From Streptomyces sp. NBC_01439 (lineage in GTDB: Bacteria; Actinomycetota; Actinomycetes; Streptomycetales; Streptomycetaceae), in assembly GCF_036227605.1 (NCBI RefSeq), contig NZ_CP109487.1, positions 2,728,001 to 2,792,000 on the forward strand: 64,000 nt of DNA, given 5' to 3'. Positions 17,808-27,316 of the stretch are shown here, one piece after another. The notes below the pieces were generated by a model, which saw only the letters and a list, made by a program, of their open reading frames with translations, was not told the origin of the DNA and made no database searches. Made by a program: the position numbers and the translations under genes. Position 1 is the stretch's first letter, and every line of letters starts with the position of its first letter.

Positions 17808-18745
17808 GGAGCACCTGCCCGGCGCCGTGCGGCTTCCAGTACGTCGATGCAATGCACGTGCATGTCCACGTTGAATCTGGCCTGACCTTCCGCCGGCCCC
17901 GCCGTGTAGGCGGAGACCAGACACTCGGTGAGGGGGCGGTCCGGGATCTCGTGGATCCGCCCCGTGCTGTCGTGGTAAAAGCTCGATCTGTCGGCCTTGG
18001 TGAGCGGGAGGTCGACCCGCAGGTCGCCGCCGGAGCAGGCGACGCGCAGGCGCCTGGTCCGCAGTTCCTTGTCGAGGTGGCCGACGAGGGTTCCCATCAC
18101 GCCGCTGCGGTGTCTGACGACCACGTACGCGCCGCCGGCGTGCGGCAGTTCGCGGCCGTCGGCCCACAGCGACCGCGACGAGGCCTGGAGGACGTCCTCT
18201 ATCTCGCCGAACGTCCAGATCGCGGCGAGCACCTGGTGCGGCAGCTCCACCTCGAAGGCGCTGCTGTGACTCGTGTTCGACAAGGTCCGGCCGACGCGGT
18301 CCTTGGACTGCTCGAACTCGTAGTGCAGGGGCTTCCCGCCCCGGTCCAGGTCGCGGCGCAGACGGTCCACGCCCGACGAGAAGTTCCAGATGCCCACCGG
18401 GTAGAGGGAGGCGCCCGCACCCGCGCACGCCTTCGCCATCCGGCGTGCGGTGTTGCCGTCCGTCGTCAGGGGCTTCTCGACGATGATCCGCTTGCCGCCC
18501 AGCTCAACGATCTCTTCGACCACGGCCGCGTGGTCGGCGGGCGGGACCGTCACGTGGAAGACGTCGGACGCGGTGATCCCGGGGAGGTCCTGGAGGGTGG
18601 CGTAGACCGGCAGGTCATGGGCCTGCGGACTACGGGGGTCGACGGCGACGATCTCGTCGACCGCGTACCTGAGGTCGGATTCCTCGATGGCCGTTCGGTG
18701 GAGGTCTCGCGCCGCGTGCCCGTATCCGACGAGGACGGTCCTCAT
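17804..18745 (-). CDS. Gfo/Idh/MocA-family oxidoreductase
   Basis: 313 residues. The N-terminal Rossmann motif is weakly canonical (VLVGYGHAARDLHRTAI); DVFHVTVPPADHAAVVEEIV and RIIVEKPLTTDG (the EKP motif with the catalytic lysine) are typical of the family, and the C-terminal half is the alpha/beta substrate domain. Such enzymes oxidise a secondary hydroxyl of a sugar, nucleotide sugar or cyclitol to a ketone with NAD(P). Followed directly by the DegT aminotransferase, it would provide its keto substrate, as in WlbA/WbpE or NtdC/NtdA pairs. ATG start overlaps the stop of the epimerase/dehydrogenase gene upstream (ATGA). Confidence 0.9.
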   Translation of the reverse strand: MRTVLVGYGHAARDLHRTAIEESDLRYAVDEIVAVDPRSPQAHDLPVYATLQDLPGITASDVFHVTVPPADHAAVVEEIVELGGKRIIVEKPLTTDGNTARRMAKACAGAGASLYPVGIWNFSSGVDRLRRDLDRGGKPLHYEFEQSKDRVGRTLSNTSHSSAFEVELPHQVLAAIWTFGEIEDVLQASSRSLWADGRELPHAGGAYVVVRHRSGVMGTLVGHLDKELRTRRLRVACSGGDLRVDLPLTKADRSSFYHDSTGRIHEIPDRPLTECLVSAYTAGPAEGQARFNVDMHVHCIDVLEAARRRAGAP

Positions 18746-19512
18746 GGGCGCTCGCCGAGGGGAAGCGCGCAGAAGAAGCCCCCTACGTAGCGCTGCCCGA
18801 GGTCGGCCGACAGGTCCCCGGAGGCCTTCGCCAGCATCTCCTCGGCGAACACCTCCGCGTCGTCGCGCGGTACGTAGCCGATGTGCCTGCCCGCGTCGAG
18901 CGACCACCAGCGCCGGGTGTTGTCGGAGACGCCCCACACGATGTGGAAGCCCTCGGCCCGCAGCGACGCCTCGACCAGCCGCACGCAGTCCGCCGGGGAG
19001 AGCCAGGTGGAGAGCGACCGGACGTCGAACGGTTTGTCGTAACAGGTCCCGATGCGCAGGCAGACGACGTTCATGCCGAACCGGTCGTGGTAGAGGGCGC
19101 CGAGCGACTCCAGAGCCGCTTTGCTGAACCCGTAATAGGTGTCCGGCCGTGCGGTGATGTCGCCCGGCAGTTCACCCGCACCCCGCTCCTGGAACCCCGC
19201 CGCGTGGTTGCTCGACGCCAGCACGACCTGCTGGACGCCCTCCAGGCGCGCGGCTTCGAGGACCGTACGCGTCCCGTCGACGTTGACGTCGACGATCCGC
19301 TCCCAGCTGTCCTCGTCGGTGATGCCCGCGAGGTGCACGACGGCGCTCGCGCCGCGCATCGCGGCCCGCATCGCGTCCAGGTCGGTGACGGACGCCTGCT
19401 CACAGCCCTCGTCCGGAGTGCTGTCCGTGAGCCGCAGCGGATGCCGCAGGCCCTGCCTCAGCATCCGACCCATGTTCCCGGCCGCCCCGGTGATGAGTAC
19501 CGGTTGATCCAT
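18742..19512 (-). CDS. NAD-dependent epimerase/dehydratase family protein, uronate-dehydrogenase-like
   Basis: Extended SDR of 256 residues. VLITGAAGNMGRMLRQGL is the cofactor loop, VVHLAGITDEDSWERIVDVN the second signature, LASSNHAAGF the catalytic serine region, and YYGFSKAALE the YxxxK pair. The short length, SSNHA and the late LSPADCVRLV motif resemble uronate dehydrogenases, which oxidise C1 of free uronic acids to the aldaro-lactone, rather than UDP-sugar 4-epimerases. This would suit a route that makes a sugar acid for amide bond formation. Start at ATG 19512; the frame upstream shows no similarity. A 28-nt gap separates it from the ATP-grasp gene. Confidence 0.82.
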   Translation of the reverse strand: MDQPVLITGAAGNMGRMLRQGLRHPLRLTDSTPDEGCEQASVTDLDAMRAAMRGASAVVHLAGITDEDSWERIVDVNVDGTRTVLEAARLEGVQQVVLASSNHAAGFQERGAGELPGDITARPDTYYGFSKAALESLGALYHDRFGMNVVCLRIGTCYDKPFDVRSLSTWLSPADCVRLVEASLRAEGFHIVWGVSDNTRRWWSLDAGRHIGYVPRDDAEVFAEEMLAKASGDLSADLGQRYVGGFFCALPLGERP

Positions 19513-19540
19513 AGTTCTTCCCACCCGCTTGTCGGTCGGC

Positions 19541-20782
19541 TCAGCCCAGGACGACCTGGGCGCGGAACCACTCGTTGATCTCGTGAAGCCTCTTGACGAC
19601 GTCGTCCTCGGTTGCGCCACGCACCACCACCTCGCCGATGTGGACGTCGGATGCGGCGGTCGGCGCGTCGACCCGGTAGCCGACGCCCACCATGGGGCGC
19701 CCGGAGACCACCCCGTCCTGCGCGAGGAACTCCGCGCGGCTCGGAATGGCGCGTACGGTGCCGGTGCCCGCGGCCATCAGCAGGGCGTAGCCGTGCACCT
19801 CGCCGGAGGGTGCGGCGGTGACGGGGCCCGGGCCGCCGAACATCGTCTTCGCCCACTCCAGGTGGAGGTCGACGCCGAAGTGCGCAGAGACCAGCTGGTC
19901 GATGGGACCGCCACCGACGCGTCCGGCGCACTCGCTGAAGGTGACCTCGTCGCCGTGCACGAAGACCTCCATGTGGAAGACCCCGTCCCGGTGACCGAGC
20001 GCGGCCAGGGAGGCGCGTGCCAGCGAGCTGACCTTCTCGTACAGGGACGGGTACAGCACGGGGCGCAGCGCGATGCTGCCGGACAGTACGCCGGAGCGGA
20101 GCTCGATCACGTTCTGGAGGTACCGGCTGATGCCGAGGAAGAGCAGTTCGCCGTCGCGGACGATTCCGTCCACGTGGTGCTCGGCACCGGTGACGAACTC
20201 CTCCACCAGGAACGGCCCGTTGAATCCGGAGGTACGGAATTCGGCGATCGCGTGGCCGAATTCCTGCGTGTCCCGCGCCACATAGGTGTTCGCGCACGAG
20301 GCGCCCAGAATGGGCTTGACCACCACCGGCAGCTGGTCCGACACGCTGTCCAGCGCAGCGAGGTCGGGATGAATGCGACAACCCGCGACTGGAATATCTG
20401 CCTCCGCTATCCGGCTCTTCTGCAGGTACTTGTCCCGCAGCAGAGCCGCCGTCAACGGCTTTATCGGGCTCAATTCCGCACCGAGGAGCGCCGTGGCGAC
20501 GAGGGAGAACTCCTGCTGGCTACAGACGGCGTCGAAATCAGAGGGGCTGAGACCCTCTCGCTGAAGAGCGCACAGGATCTCCTCCACATCCGTGCAGTCG
20601 GAGACCAGAACGGCGCTCTCCACCTCGGCCTGGTCGCCGAACCGGGCGTAGATGTCCGGGGTGGCCACGCACCACACCCTGGCGCCCAGCTCACGCAGCG
20701 CACTCAAGGTGGCGATCCTCCAGCCGATGAGGAGAACCCTCCGCGCCGGTACGGCTCGATCTTCACAGCCAACAGCTACCAC
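19541..20782 (-). CDS. ATP-grasp carboxylate-amine ligase-like protein
   Basis: 413 residues, first gene of the long minus-strand operon. ATP-grasp features: LLRDKYLQKSRIAEADIPV (start of the central domain), LPVVVKPILGASCANTYV (ATP-binding lysine and loop), FLVEEFVTGAEHHVDGIV, and VFHMEVFVHGDEVTFSECAG with RVGGG (metal and phosphate ligands). Relatives include L-amino-acid ligases and peptide-natural-product ligases. It is related in layout to the ATP-grasp protein at 1453-2778 (same RDK-LQK and ECA-RVGG signatures), so the cluster may carry out two ribosome- and NRPS-independent amide couplings. GTG start at 20782 with GGGAG five bases upstream. Confidence 0.87.
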   Translation of the reverse strand: MVAVGCEDRAVPARRVLLIGWRIATLSALRELGARVWCVATPDIYARFGDQAEVESAVLVSDCTDVEEILCALQREGLSPSDFDAVCSQQEFSLVATALLGAELSPIKPLTAALLRDKYLQKSRIAEADIPVAGCRIHPDLAALDSVSDQLPVVVKPILGASCANTYVARDTQEFGHAIAEFRTSGFNGPFLVEEFVTGAEHHVDGIVRDGELLFLGISRYLQNVIELRSGVLSGSIALRPVLYPSLYEKVSSLARASLAALGHRDGVFHMEVFVHGDEVTFSECAGRVGGGPIDQLVSAHFGVDLHLEWAKTMFGGPGPVTAAPSGEVHGYALLMAAGTGTVRAIPSRAEFLAQDGVVSGRPMVGVGYRVDAPTAASDVHIGEVVVRGATEDDVVKRLHEINEWFRAQVVLG

Positions 20783-21185
20783 GCCGACTCCCAGTGAGTG
20801 GAAACAACTACGGCCAGTCCGGGCCCGATTGGAAATTACTTACGTACCGACGCACCTTCAGGCCCGTCCGGTCGGACGGCGCGAAATAGCCGTCGAATCT
20901 GATGAAGTTGAGCGACCCGGCCGTCTCGACCAATCCTGGACTTCGCGAAGTGCGGCGTCATGCTTTCGAGCTGGCCCCTCCCGGCCATGGCACCCAGAGG
21001 CCACGTCGCGGCCCGCCGGATCCCGCAGAACCGGCGCGTCGGGGATGGGCCGCCTCCCTGACATCCGCGCCATCGGGGTTTGGCCTCTGGAGGACATGAC
21101 CTGTAAGTGCCAGCCCGAAAGCGTGACGCGGCATCCTGCAGCAAACAGGATTGGGTCCAGACAGTCCGATCATGCGAGGTCGAGA
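20783..21185. promoter_or_regulatory. Divergent intergenic region with mirrored promoter-proximal repeats
   Basis: About 400 bp without a convincing gene, between the start of the minus-strand operon and the plus-strand peptide gene. It contains an imperfect inverted repeat of about 75-bp arms (20930-21003 and 21081-21155). The best conserved parts are CCAATCCTG near the outer ends, a GCGTCA-GCTTTCG-GCTGGC block, and CCAGAGGCCA at the inner ends. Each arm therefore faces one of the two divergent genes in the same orientation. The operon-side leader also has a CCGTCCG/CGGACGG hairpin near 20868. This looks like a duplicated control element recognised by one regulator; the regulator is not identified. 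Confidence 0.6.
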
Positions 21186-21380
21186 GTGAATCGATACATC
21201 ACGAACGTCTTTCGAGGGACGTTCCTTTCCGCGCTCTTCGTCATTCCGCCGATTTATGTCGCGCAGGCACCGGCCCAGGCGCCCGCCCCGGCCTCCGCCC
21301 TGGCTTCCGCCCAGGCAACGGCCGAGACAACGGCCGGGGCAACGGAGCAGGCGCCGCCCGGCAACTGGGCCTGGGACTGA
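21186..21380 (+). CDS. Small putative secreted peptide (64 aa)
   Basis: A GTG with an upstream GAGG starts a 64-codon frame whose product has a basic N-terminus (VNRYITNVFRG), a hydrophobic stretch (TFLSALFVIPPIYVAQA) resembling a signal peptide or membrane anchor, a low-complexity Ala/Pro/Gln/Thr middle and a C-terminus ending PPGNWAWD. The stop codon is followed within 3 nt by a 17-bp perfect hairpin, as expected for the end of a short transcript. I do not recognise the family. Possibilities are a secreted signal or modified peptide, or a leader whose translation affects read-through into the adenylation gene. The Ala-rich middle could arise in non-coding high-GC DNA, so confidence is moderate. 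Confidence 0.5.
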   Translation: MNRYITNVFRGTFLSALFVIPPIYVAQAPAQAPAPASALASAQATAETTAGATEQAPPGNWAWD

Positions 21381-21382
21381 CG

Positions 21383-21420
21383 GTGCTCGGTGGGTCGTGT
21401 CGGCACGACCCACCGAGCAC
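21383..21420 (+). terminator. Perfect 17-bp hairpin after the small peptide gene
   Basis: Two 17-nt arms (GTGCTCGGTGGGTCGTG and its exact complement) separated by TCGG. It begins 2 nt after the stop of the 64-codon gene and lies 99 nt before the adenylation gene. There is no T-tract, as is usual in Streptomyces terminators. It may end the peptide transcript or act as an attenuator. Confidence 0.75.
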
Positions 21421-21519
21421 TCGCCGGGAACACGGCCTGGCGGCCCTCCGGCCGCGATCCGAGCCGCAGCAGCCCGTCGCGGCTGCTGCGGCCACCGACT
21501 TCTCTTACTAGGACGCTTC

Positions 21520-23772
<2,253 letters not shown>

Positions 23773-23786
23773 TGCGGAACCGGCCC

Positions 23787-23817
23787 GTGTCCCGCACGTC
23801 GACGACGTGCGGGACAC
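23787..23817 (+). terminator. Hairpin after the adenylation gene
   Basis: Perfect 14-bp stem (GTGTCCCGCACGTC with its complement) and a GAC loop, 15 nt after the stop of the adenylation gene. Typical GC-rich factor-independent terminator form; no T-tract. Confidence 0.75.
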
Positions 23818-23897
23818 AGCCATGTCGCGCCCCGTGTCGGCGTCGGCTGAAAAGTGGACCAGTTTGGCCGGTTGAAAAGTGACCCGCTGGTGTCGGT

Positions 23898-24740
23898 TCA
23901 GTCGTTGTCGTTGACGGTGGGAACGCGGCCGAGTTCTCGTCCTTTCATGCGGTAGGAGTCTCCCTTGAGGGAGTGGACCTCGGCGTGGTGGACGAGGCGG
24001 TCGATCATGGCGGCGGCGACAGTCTCGTCGCCGAAGACTTCTCCCCAGCGTCCGAAGGGCTTGTTGCTGGTGACGATCACGGACGCGCGTTCGTATCTGT
24101 TCGAGACGAGCTGGAAGAACAGATTCGCGGCTTCGGCCTCGAAGGGGATGTATCCCACCTCGTCCACCACGATCAGCGGATAGCGTCCGAGTCGGGTGAG
24201 TTCGTCGGCCAGGCGGCCGGTGTGGTGGGCATCGGCCAGGCGGTCGACCCACTCGGCCGCGGTGGCGAACGCGACGCGGTGACCGGCCTGGCAGGCCCGG
24301 ACCGCAAGTCCGGTGGCCAGGTGGGTCTTGCCGGTGCCGGGCGGGCCGAGGAAGACGACGTTCTCCTTGCCCGCGATGAAGTCCAGCGTGCCCAGATGCG
24401 CCAGCTGCTGGCGCGTCAGGCCGCGCAGGTGGGTGACATCGAGTTCCTCCAGGGTCTTGACCGCGGGGAAACGCGCCGCCCGTACTCTCGCTTCGCCGCC
24501 GTGGGATTCCCGGGCGGATACCTCCCGCTGGAGGCAGGCGACGAGGTATTCGGTGTGGGTCCAGGATTCCTTGCGGGCCCGTTCCTCCAGTCGGCCCGCG
24601 GCATCCAAGAGTGCGGGGGCTTTCATCGCGCGGGCGAGGAAGGCCAGGTCGGAGGCGGTCTGCTGCCCGGTCCGCCGGTTCACTCCAGCCGAAGCGGCGG
24701 TGGTGTCCTCGGTGGTGTCGGCGATGGTGGTGCGGGGCAT
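23898..24740 (-). CDS. istB: IS21 family helper ATPase IstB
   Basis: 280 residues, AAA+ ATPase that assists the IstA transposase in target capture. Walker A is GPPGTGKTHLA and Walker B is LIVVDEVGYIPFE; the arginine-rich C-terminal part SNKPFGRWGEVFGD and MIDRLVHHAEV is characteristic of IstB. The ATG is one base after the istA stop, so the two are coupled. The N-terminal extension before the core is Thr/Ala-rich. Confidence 0.96.
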   Translation of the reverse strand: MPRTTIADTTEDTTAASAGVNRRTGQQTASDLAFLARAMKAPALLDAAGRLEERARKESWTHTEYLVACLQREVSARESHGGEARVRAARFPAVKTLEELDVTHLRGLTRQQLAHLGTLDFIAGKENVVFLGPPGTGKTHLATGLAVRACQAGHRVAFATAAEWVDRLADAHHTGRLADELTRLGRYPLIVVDEVGYIPFEAEAANLFFQLVSNRYERASVIVTSNKPFGRWGEVFGDETVAAAMIDRLVHHAEVHSLKGDSYRMKGRELGRVPTVNDND

Positions 24741-24741
24741 G

Positions 24742-25989
24742 TCAGATCACCTCTCTTCCACCGTCGATCACGGTGAACAGACGGTCGTAGGTGCCAAGCT
24801 CGCGTTGTTCGACTTCGACCAGCGGGCCGGAATCGACGGACCGGATGTGACCGGTGGGCCGCTGGTGGTGGTGTTCTCGGCGCATGATCCGGCCGGTTTC
24901 GGCGTGCTGGGGGTCGGTGATGGTCTGGTGGCGGGCCCAGCAGCGGGTGTGTTCTGCGACGATCTCCCCGCCCGCGGCCAGGACGATCACCTTTTCGTTG
25001 TCGGACAGGACGGTGACCTGGTGGCCGATCGCGGCCGGGTCGACGGAGTAGTCGCAGGTGTCGACGCGGACGTAGTGGTCGCGGCCGAGGCGGACCTGGA
25101 ACCGCCACCAGGTCGGCGGGTCGGCGGCCGGGAGGGTCAGCATCTGGGCCCGGTCGGCTTCCCATCGGTCGGCCGGGCGGGCGCCGAGGGTGCGGTGGAT
25201 CCTGCGGTTGGCGACCTTCAGCCAGGCCGTCAGCTGGCTGTTGAAATCGTCCGGGCCGCTGAAGTGGCGGCCGGGCAGGAACGAGGTCTCCAGGTAGCCG
25301 TTCGCCCTCTCGACCAGGCCCTTCGCTTCTGGATCGCGAGGTCGGCACAAGTAGATCTTCGTGGCGAGCAGGCCCGCGAACGCGGCGAACTCGGAGGTCG
25401 GGCGGCCGCGGCCGACGCCGGCCTCGTTGTCCCAGACCAGCGTCTTGGGCACCGCACCCCACTCGGTCAGCAGCCGCCAGTGCCCGTCGATCAGGTCCCC
25501 GGTCCGCCTCGAGGGCAGCATCCTCGCGGTGATCACCCGCGAGTAGCCGGAGACCATCACCAGCACCGGCATCCGCCCGCACTGCCCATAGCCCAGCGGA
25601 ATGTCCGCCTCGGGAAACCACAGGTCGCACTGGGCCAGCTCGCCGGGCCGATAAACCGTCCGCGAGACCGGGTCGACCGGAACATAGGCCGGCCGGAGCT
25701 CGCGCACCCGGTCTTTGAGGATCGTCATCCCGCGGTCCCAGCCGATCCGCTCCGCGATCACCGTCGCCGGCATCGTCGGGGTCTCCCGCAGAAGCTCACG
25801 GATCTGCACCTCGACCGCGTCGACCGCCGAGCCCTTCACCGCACGCTCGTACTTCGGTGGCCGGTCCGTGGCCAGAGCCCGCTTGACCGTGTTCCTCGAG
25901 ATCCCCAGATGCCGGGCGATTGCCCGGATCGGCATCCGCTCGGCCCGATGCAGCCGGCGGATCTCTGCCCAGTCCTCCACGAGGATCAC
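24742..25989 (-). CDS. istA: IS21 family transposase IstA
   Basis: 415 residues. An N-terminal helix-turn-helix (SIRAIARHLGIS-like: MPIRAIARHLGISRNTVKRA) precedes an RNase-H-like DDE catalytic core. Visible catalytic-region pieces are QCDLWFPEAD (first D), TLVWDNEAGVG (second D) and PRDPEAKGLVERANGYLE (E). The C-terminal beta-barrel region contains RVDTCDYSVDP. GTG start with AGGAGG upstream. The gene has no frameshift or stop, so the element is probably functional. Confidence 0.96.
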   Translation of the reverse strand: MILVEDWAEIRRLHRAERMPIRAIARHLGISRNTVKRALATDRPPKYERAVKGSAVDAVEVQIRELLRETPTMPATVIAERIGWDRGMTILKDRVRELRPAYVPVDPVSRTVYRPGELAQCDLWFPEADIPLGYGQCGRMPVLVMVSGYSRVITARMLPSRRTGDLIDGHWRLLTEWGAVPKTLVWDNEAGVGRGRPTSEFAAFAGLLATKIYLCRPRDPEAKGLVERANGYLETSFLPGRHFSGPDDFNSQLTAWLKVANRRIHRTLGARPADRWEADRAQMLTLPAADPPTWWRFQVRLGRDHYVRVDTCDYSVDPAAIGHQVTVLSDNEKVIVLAAGGEIVAEHTRCWARHQTITDPQHAETGRIMRREHHHQRPTGHIRSVDSGPLVEVEQRELGTYDRLFTVIDGGREVI

Positions 25990-26156
25990 CCTTCCCTCCT
26001 GACCTTGATCACCAAGGTCAGAGTCAGATGAAGATCACCAAGTGGGTCACTTTTGATACGCCGTCAGAGGGTCCGAGTTCAGCCGTCGCCGACACCCCGG
26101 GGCCCTTGGGCCCACGGAACCATGACCGCCATCGGCGACGGACGGGGCCTCGCGCC

Positions 26157-26504
26157 TCAGAAGCCCCCGGAGTCATCGGCCCCTTCACTGGCGACGAACA
26201 GCTCGGCCACTGCGGGGACCCCGAGTCCGAGGTCCCCCGCGCAGGAGACGAGCCGCCAGGCGTCCAACCAGGACTGGCGGAGCCAGTGCTCCCAGGCCGC
26301 CAGAGCCACGCCCTCCGCACCCAGCAGGTTCCTGGCCATCACGAAGGTCATGGCCACGACGTACGGCGGCGCCGGGACGAGCGTCACGTGCTCGACCCCG
26401 GGCTGCGCATCACACCGGATCCACGAGGCCACCGCGTCACAGGGCCTCTGCTCAACGCGAGGGGCGCTCTCTTGCGGCTGCAGGACGACCTTGATGGCAT
26501 ACAC
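26157..26504 (-). CDS. Hypothetical protein (115 aa)
   Basis: A 115-codon frame starting at GTG 26504 with AAGG five bases upstream. The product has a beta-like N-terminus (YAIKVVLQPQE), a PPYVVAMTFVMARNLLG segment and a W-rich amphipathic stretch (AAWEHWLRQSWLDAWRLVS), and ends in an acidic tail. I do not recognise the family. It lies downstream of the PqqD-like gene on the same strand, so the two may be expressed together. No signal peptide or clear transmembrane helix. Confidence 0.55.
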   Translation of the reverse strand: MYAIKVVLQPQESAPRVEQRPCDAVASWIRCDAQPGVEHVTLVPAPPYVVAMTFVMARNLLGAEGVALAAWEHWLRQSWLDAWRLVSCAGDLGLGVPAVAELFVASEGADDSGGF

Positions 26505-26817
26505 ACAGGAACCTTAGATCGCCGCCACCTCGACGACGGTGAGCAAATCGCTGCCGCCTGGTGCCATGTCACAAGGCGGCCAGCTCTCACCGCCAGCACC
26601 CCGCACCGCTGCGGAACGGCCGAGCAACAGGGAACCCCTACAGCGGAGTTGGTCGTGACCTCGCCACTCGTTTCCGAGGAGGTCTTGGAGGGGGTTCGGG
26701 TAACGGTCCGGATGCCGCTTGCTGTCCGGATGCCGGTTACGGGTGGCGGGGTGGTTCTGCGGGTGCGCGCGATGGTTCGGCGTCTTCCCCGTGCCCTGCG
26801 GGACGTGGTGCGGAGGG
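26505..26817. other. Interval of 313 bp with no convincing gene
   Basis: Between the PqqD-like gene and the 115-aa gene. It contains a short direct repeat (TCCGGATGCCG at about 26707 and 26726) and, on the minus strand, a 17-codon frame at 26567-26514 (MAPGGSDLLTVVEVAAI) ending 9 nt before the 115-aa gene, without a clear ribosome-binding site. Proline- and arginine-rich translations in the other frames look non-coding. Because PqqD-like proteins often bind leader peptides, a small precursor gene could be here, but I cannot show one. Confidence 0.35.
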
Positions 26818-27111
26818 TCAGGCTTCCTCGACCAGTCCTGCGATCTGGAGCTCTTCCACCCAGCGACCGAGGGCGACCCGTACCCGCAGCGAATCCATCA
26901 TCCAGGCCCTGCTCAGCTCCGTCGCCGTGGCATCCAGCCGCCATTCGTGCTGCTGGAGGGCGACCCACATCGCTGCCCCCTGAGAATCGCAGGTGAACCG
27001 TTCGCCGGTCGCCACGTTCGCCAACTCCAGCTCGCCGTCGGCCGCGACGGCGGCGATCACCTCGGACACGGGCCTCACCCGCGCCCATACCTCTTTCTCC
27101 TCTTCCTCCAT
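26818..27111 (-). CDS. PqqD-like (RRE fold) protein
   Basis: 97 residues. The central ELELANVATGERFTCDSQGA followed by AMWVALQQH and the closing LGRWVEELQIAGLVEEA match the PqqD / RiPP-recognition-element pattern (beta strands, then a winged helix ending in L-x-G-L-V). PqqD family members bind precursor leader peptides and present them to modifying enzymes. No radical SAM, cyclase or peptidase partner is visible nearby, so it is an orphan in this window. ATG at 27111 with GGAG about nine bases upstream. Could also be a remnant of a RiPP or lasso-type cluster interrupted near the IS element. Confidence 0.75.
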   Translation of the reverse strand: MEEEEKEVWARVRPVSEVIAAVAADGELELANVATGERFTCDSQGAAMWVALQQHEWRLDATATELSRAWMMDSLRVRVALGRWVEELQIAGLVEEA

Positions 27112-27247
27112 GTGCTGCTGCTCCTCAGGGGTAGCCGATGCAAGCCTCGGACGCCCCCGTACCGGAACTCACCACTCTTGGCACACGGGCCGTCGCTCAA
27201 TGTAAGGCCATGGTCCCACCAGCGCCACGAGAAGCCGCCAACGCCCC

Positions 27248-27296
27248 CAACGCCCCCTGTGGAGGTGGGGAATTCCCACCTCCACAGGGGGCGTTG
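27248..27296. terminator. 22-bp perfect palindromic hairpin downstream of the tetR gene
   Basis: Arms CAACGCCCCCTGTGGAGGTG-GG and the exact complement separated by GAATT; it lies 21 nt after the TetR stop and about 137 nt before the PqqD-like start on the same strand. Strong bidirectional terminator candidate. Confidence 0.8.
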
Positions 27297-27316
27297 GCAG
27301 CGGCAGCAACAGCGAC

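Larger units (their letters stand above)
23835..26094 (-). mobile_element. Complete IS21-family insertion sequence
   Basis: 2,260 bp. The ends are TGTCGGCGTCGGCTGAA at the left and, inverted, TGTCGGCGACGGCTGAA at the right, giving terminal 5'-TG...CA-3' as in IS21. A second inverted pair (TGAAAAGTGACC at 23873-23884; GGTCACTTTTGA at 26045-26056) lies the same distance inside each end. CCCCG is present directly outside both ends (23830-23834 and 26095-26099), which fits a 5-bp target duplication. Both genes istA and istB are intact, so the element looks complete and possibly recent. It sits just beyond the terminator of the NRPS cluster in a CCCCGGGGC site. Confidence 0.93.

Noticed and set aside
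23848..26056. IS ends placed at the inner TGAAAAGTG repeats
   Set aside because: These give no target duplication and no TG...CA ends; the outer TGTCGGCG repeats do both.
26384..27088. Minus-strand frame of 234 codons across the PqqD-like gene and the gap
   Set aside because: It is in another phase of the PqqD-like gene, with an Arg/Thr-rich product and no ribosome-binding site.
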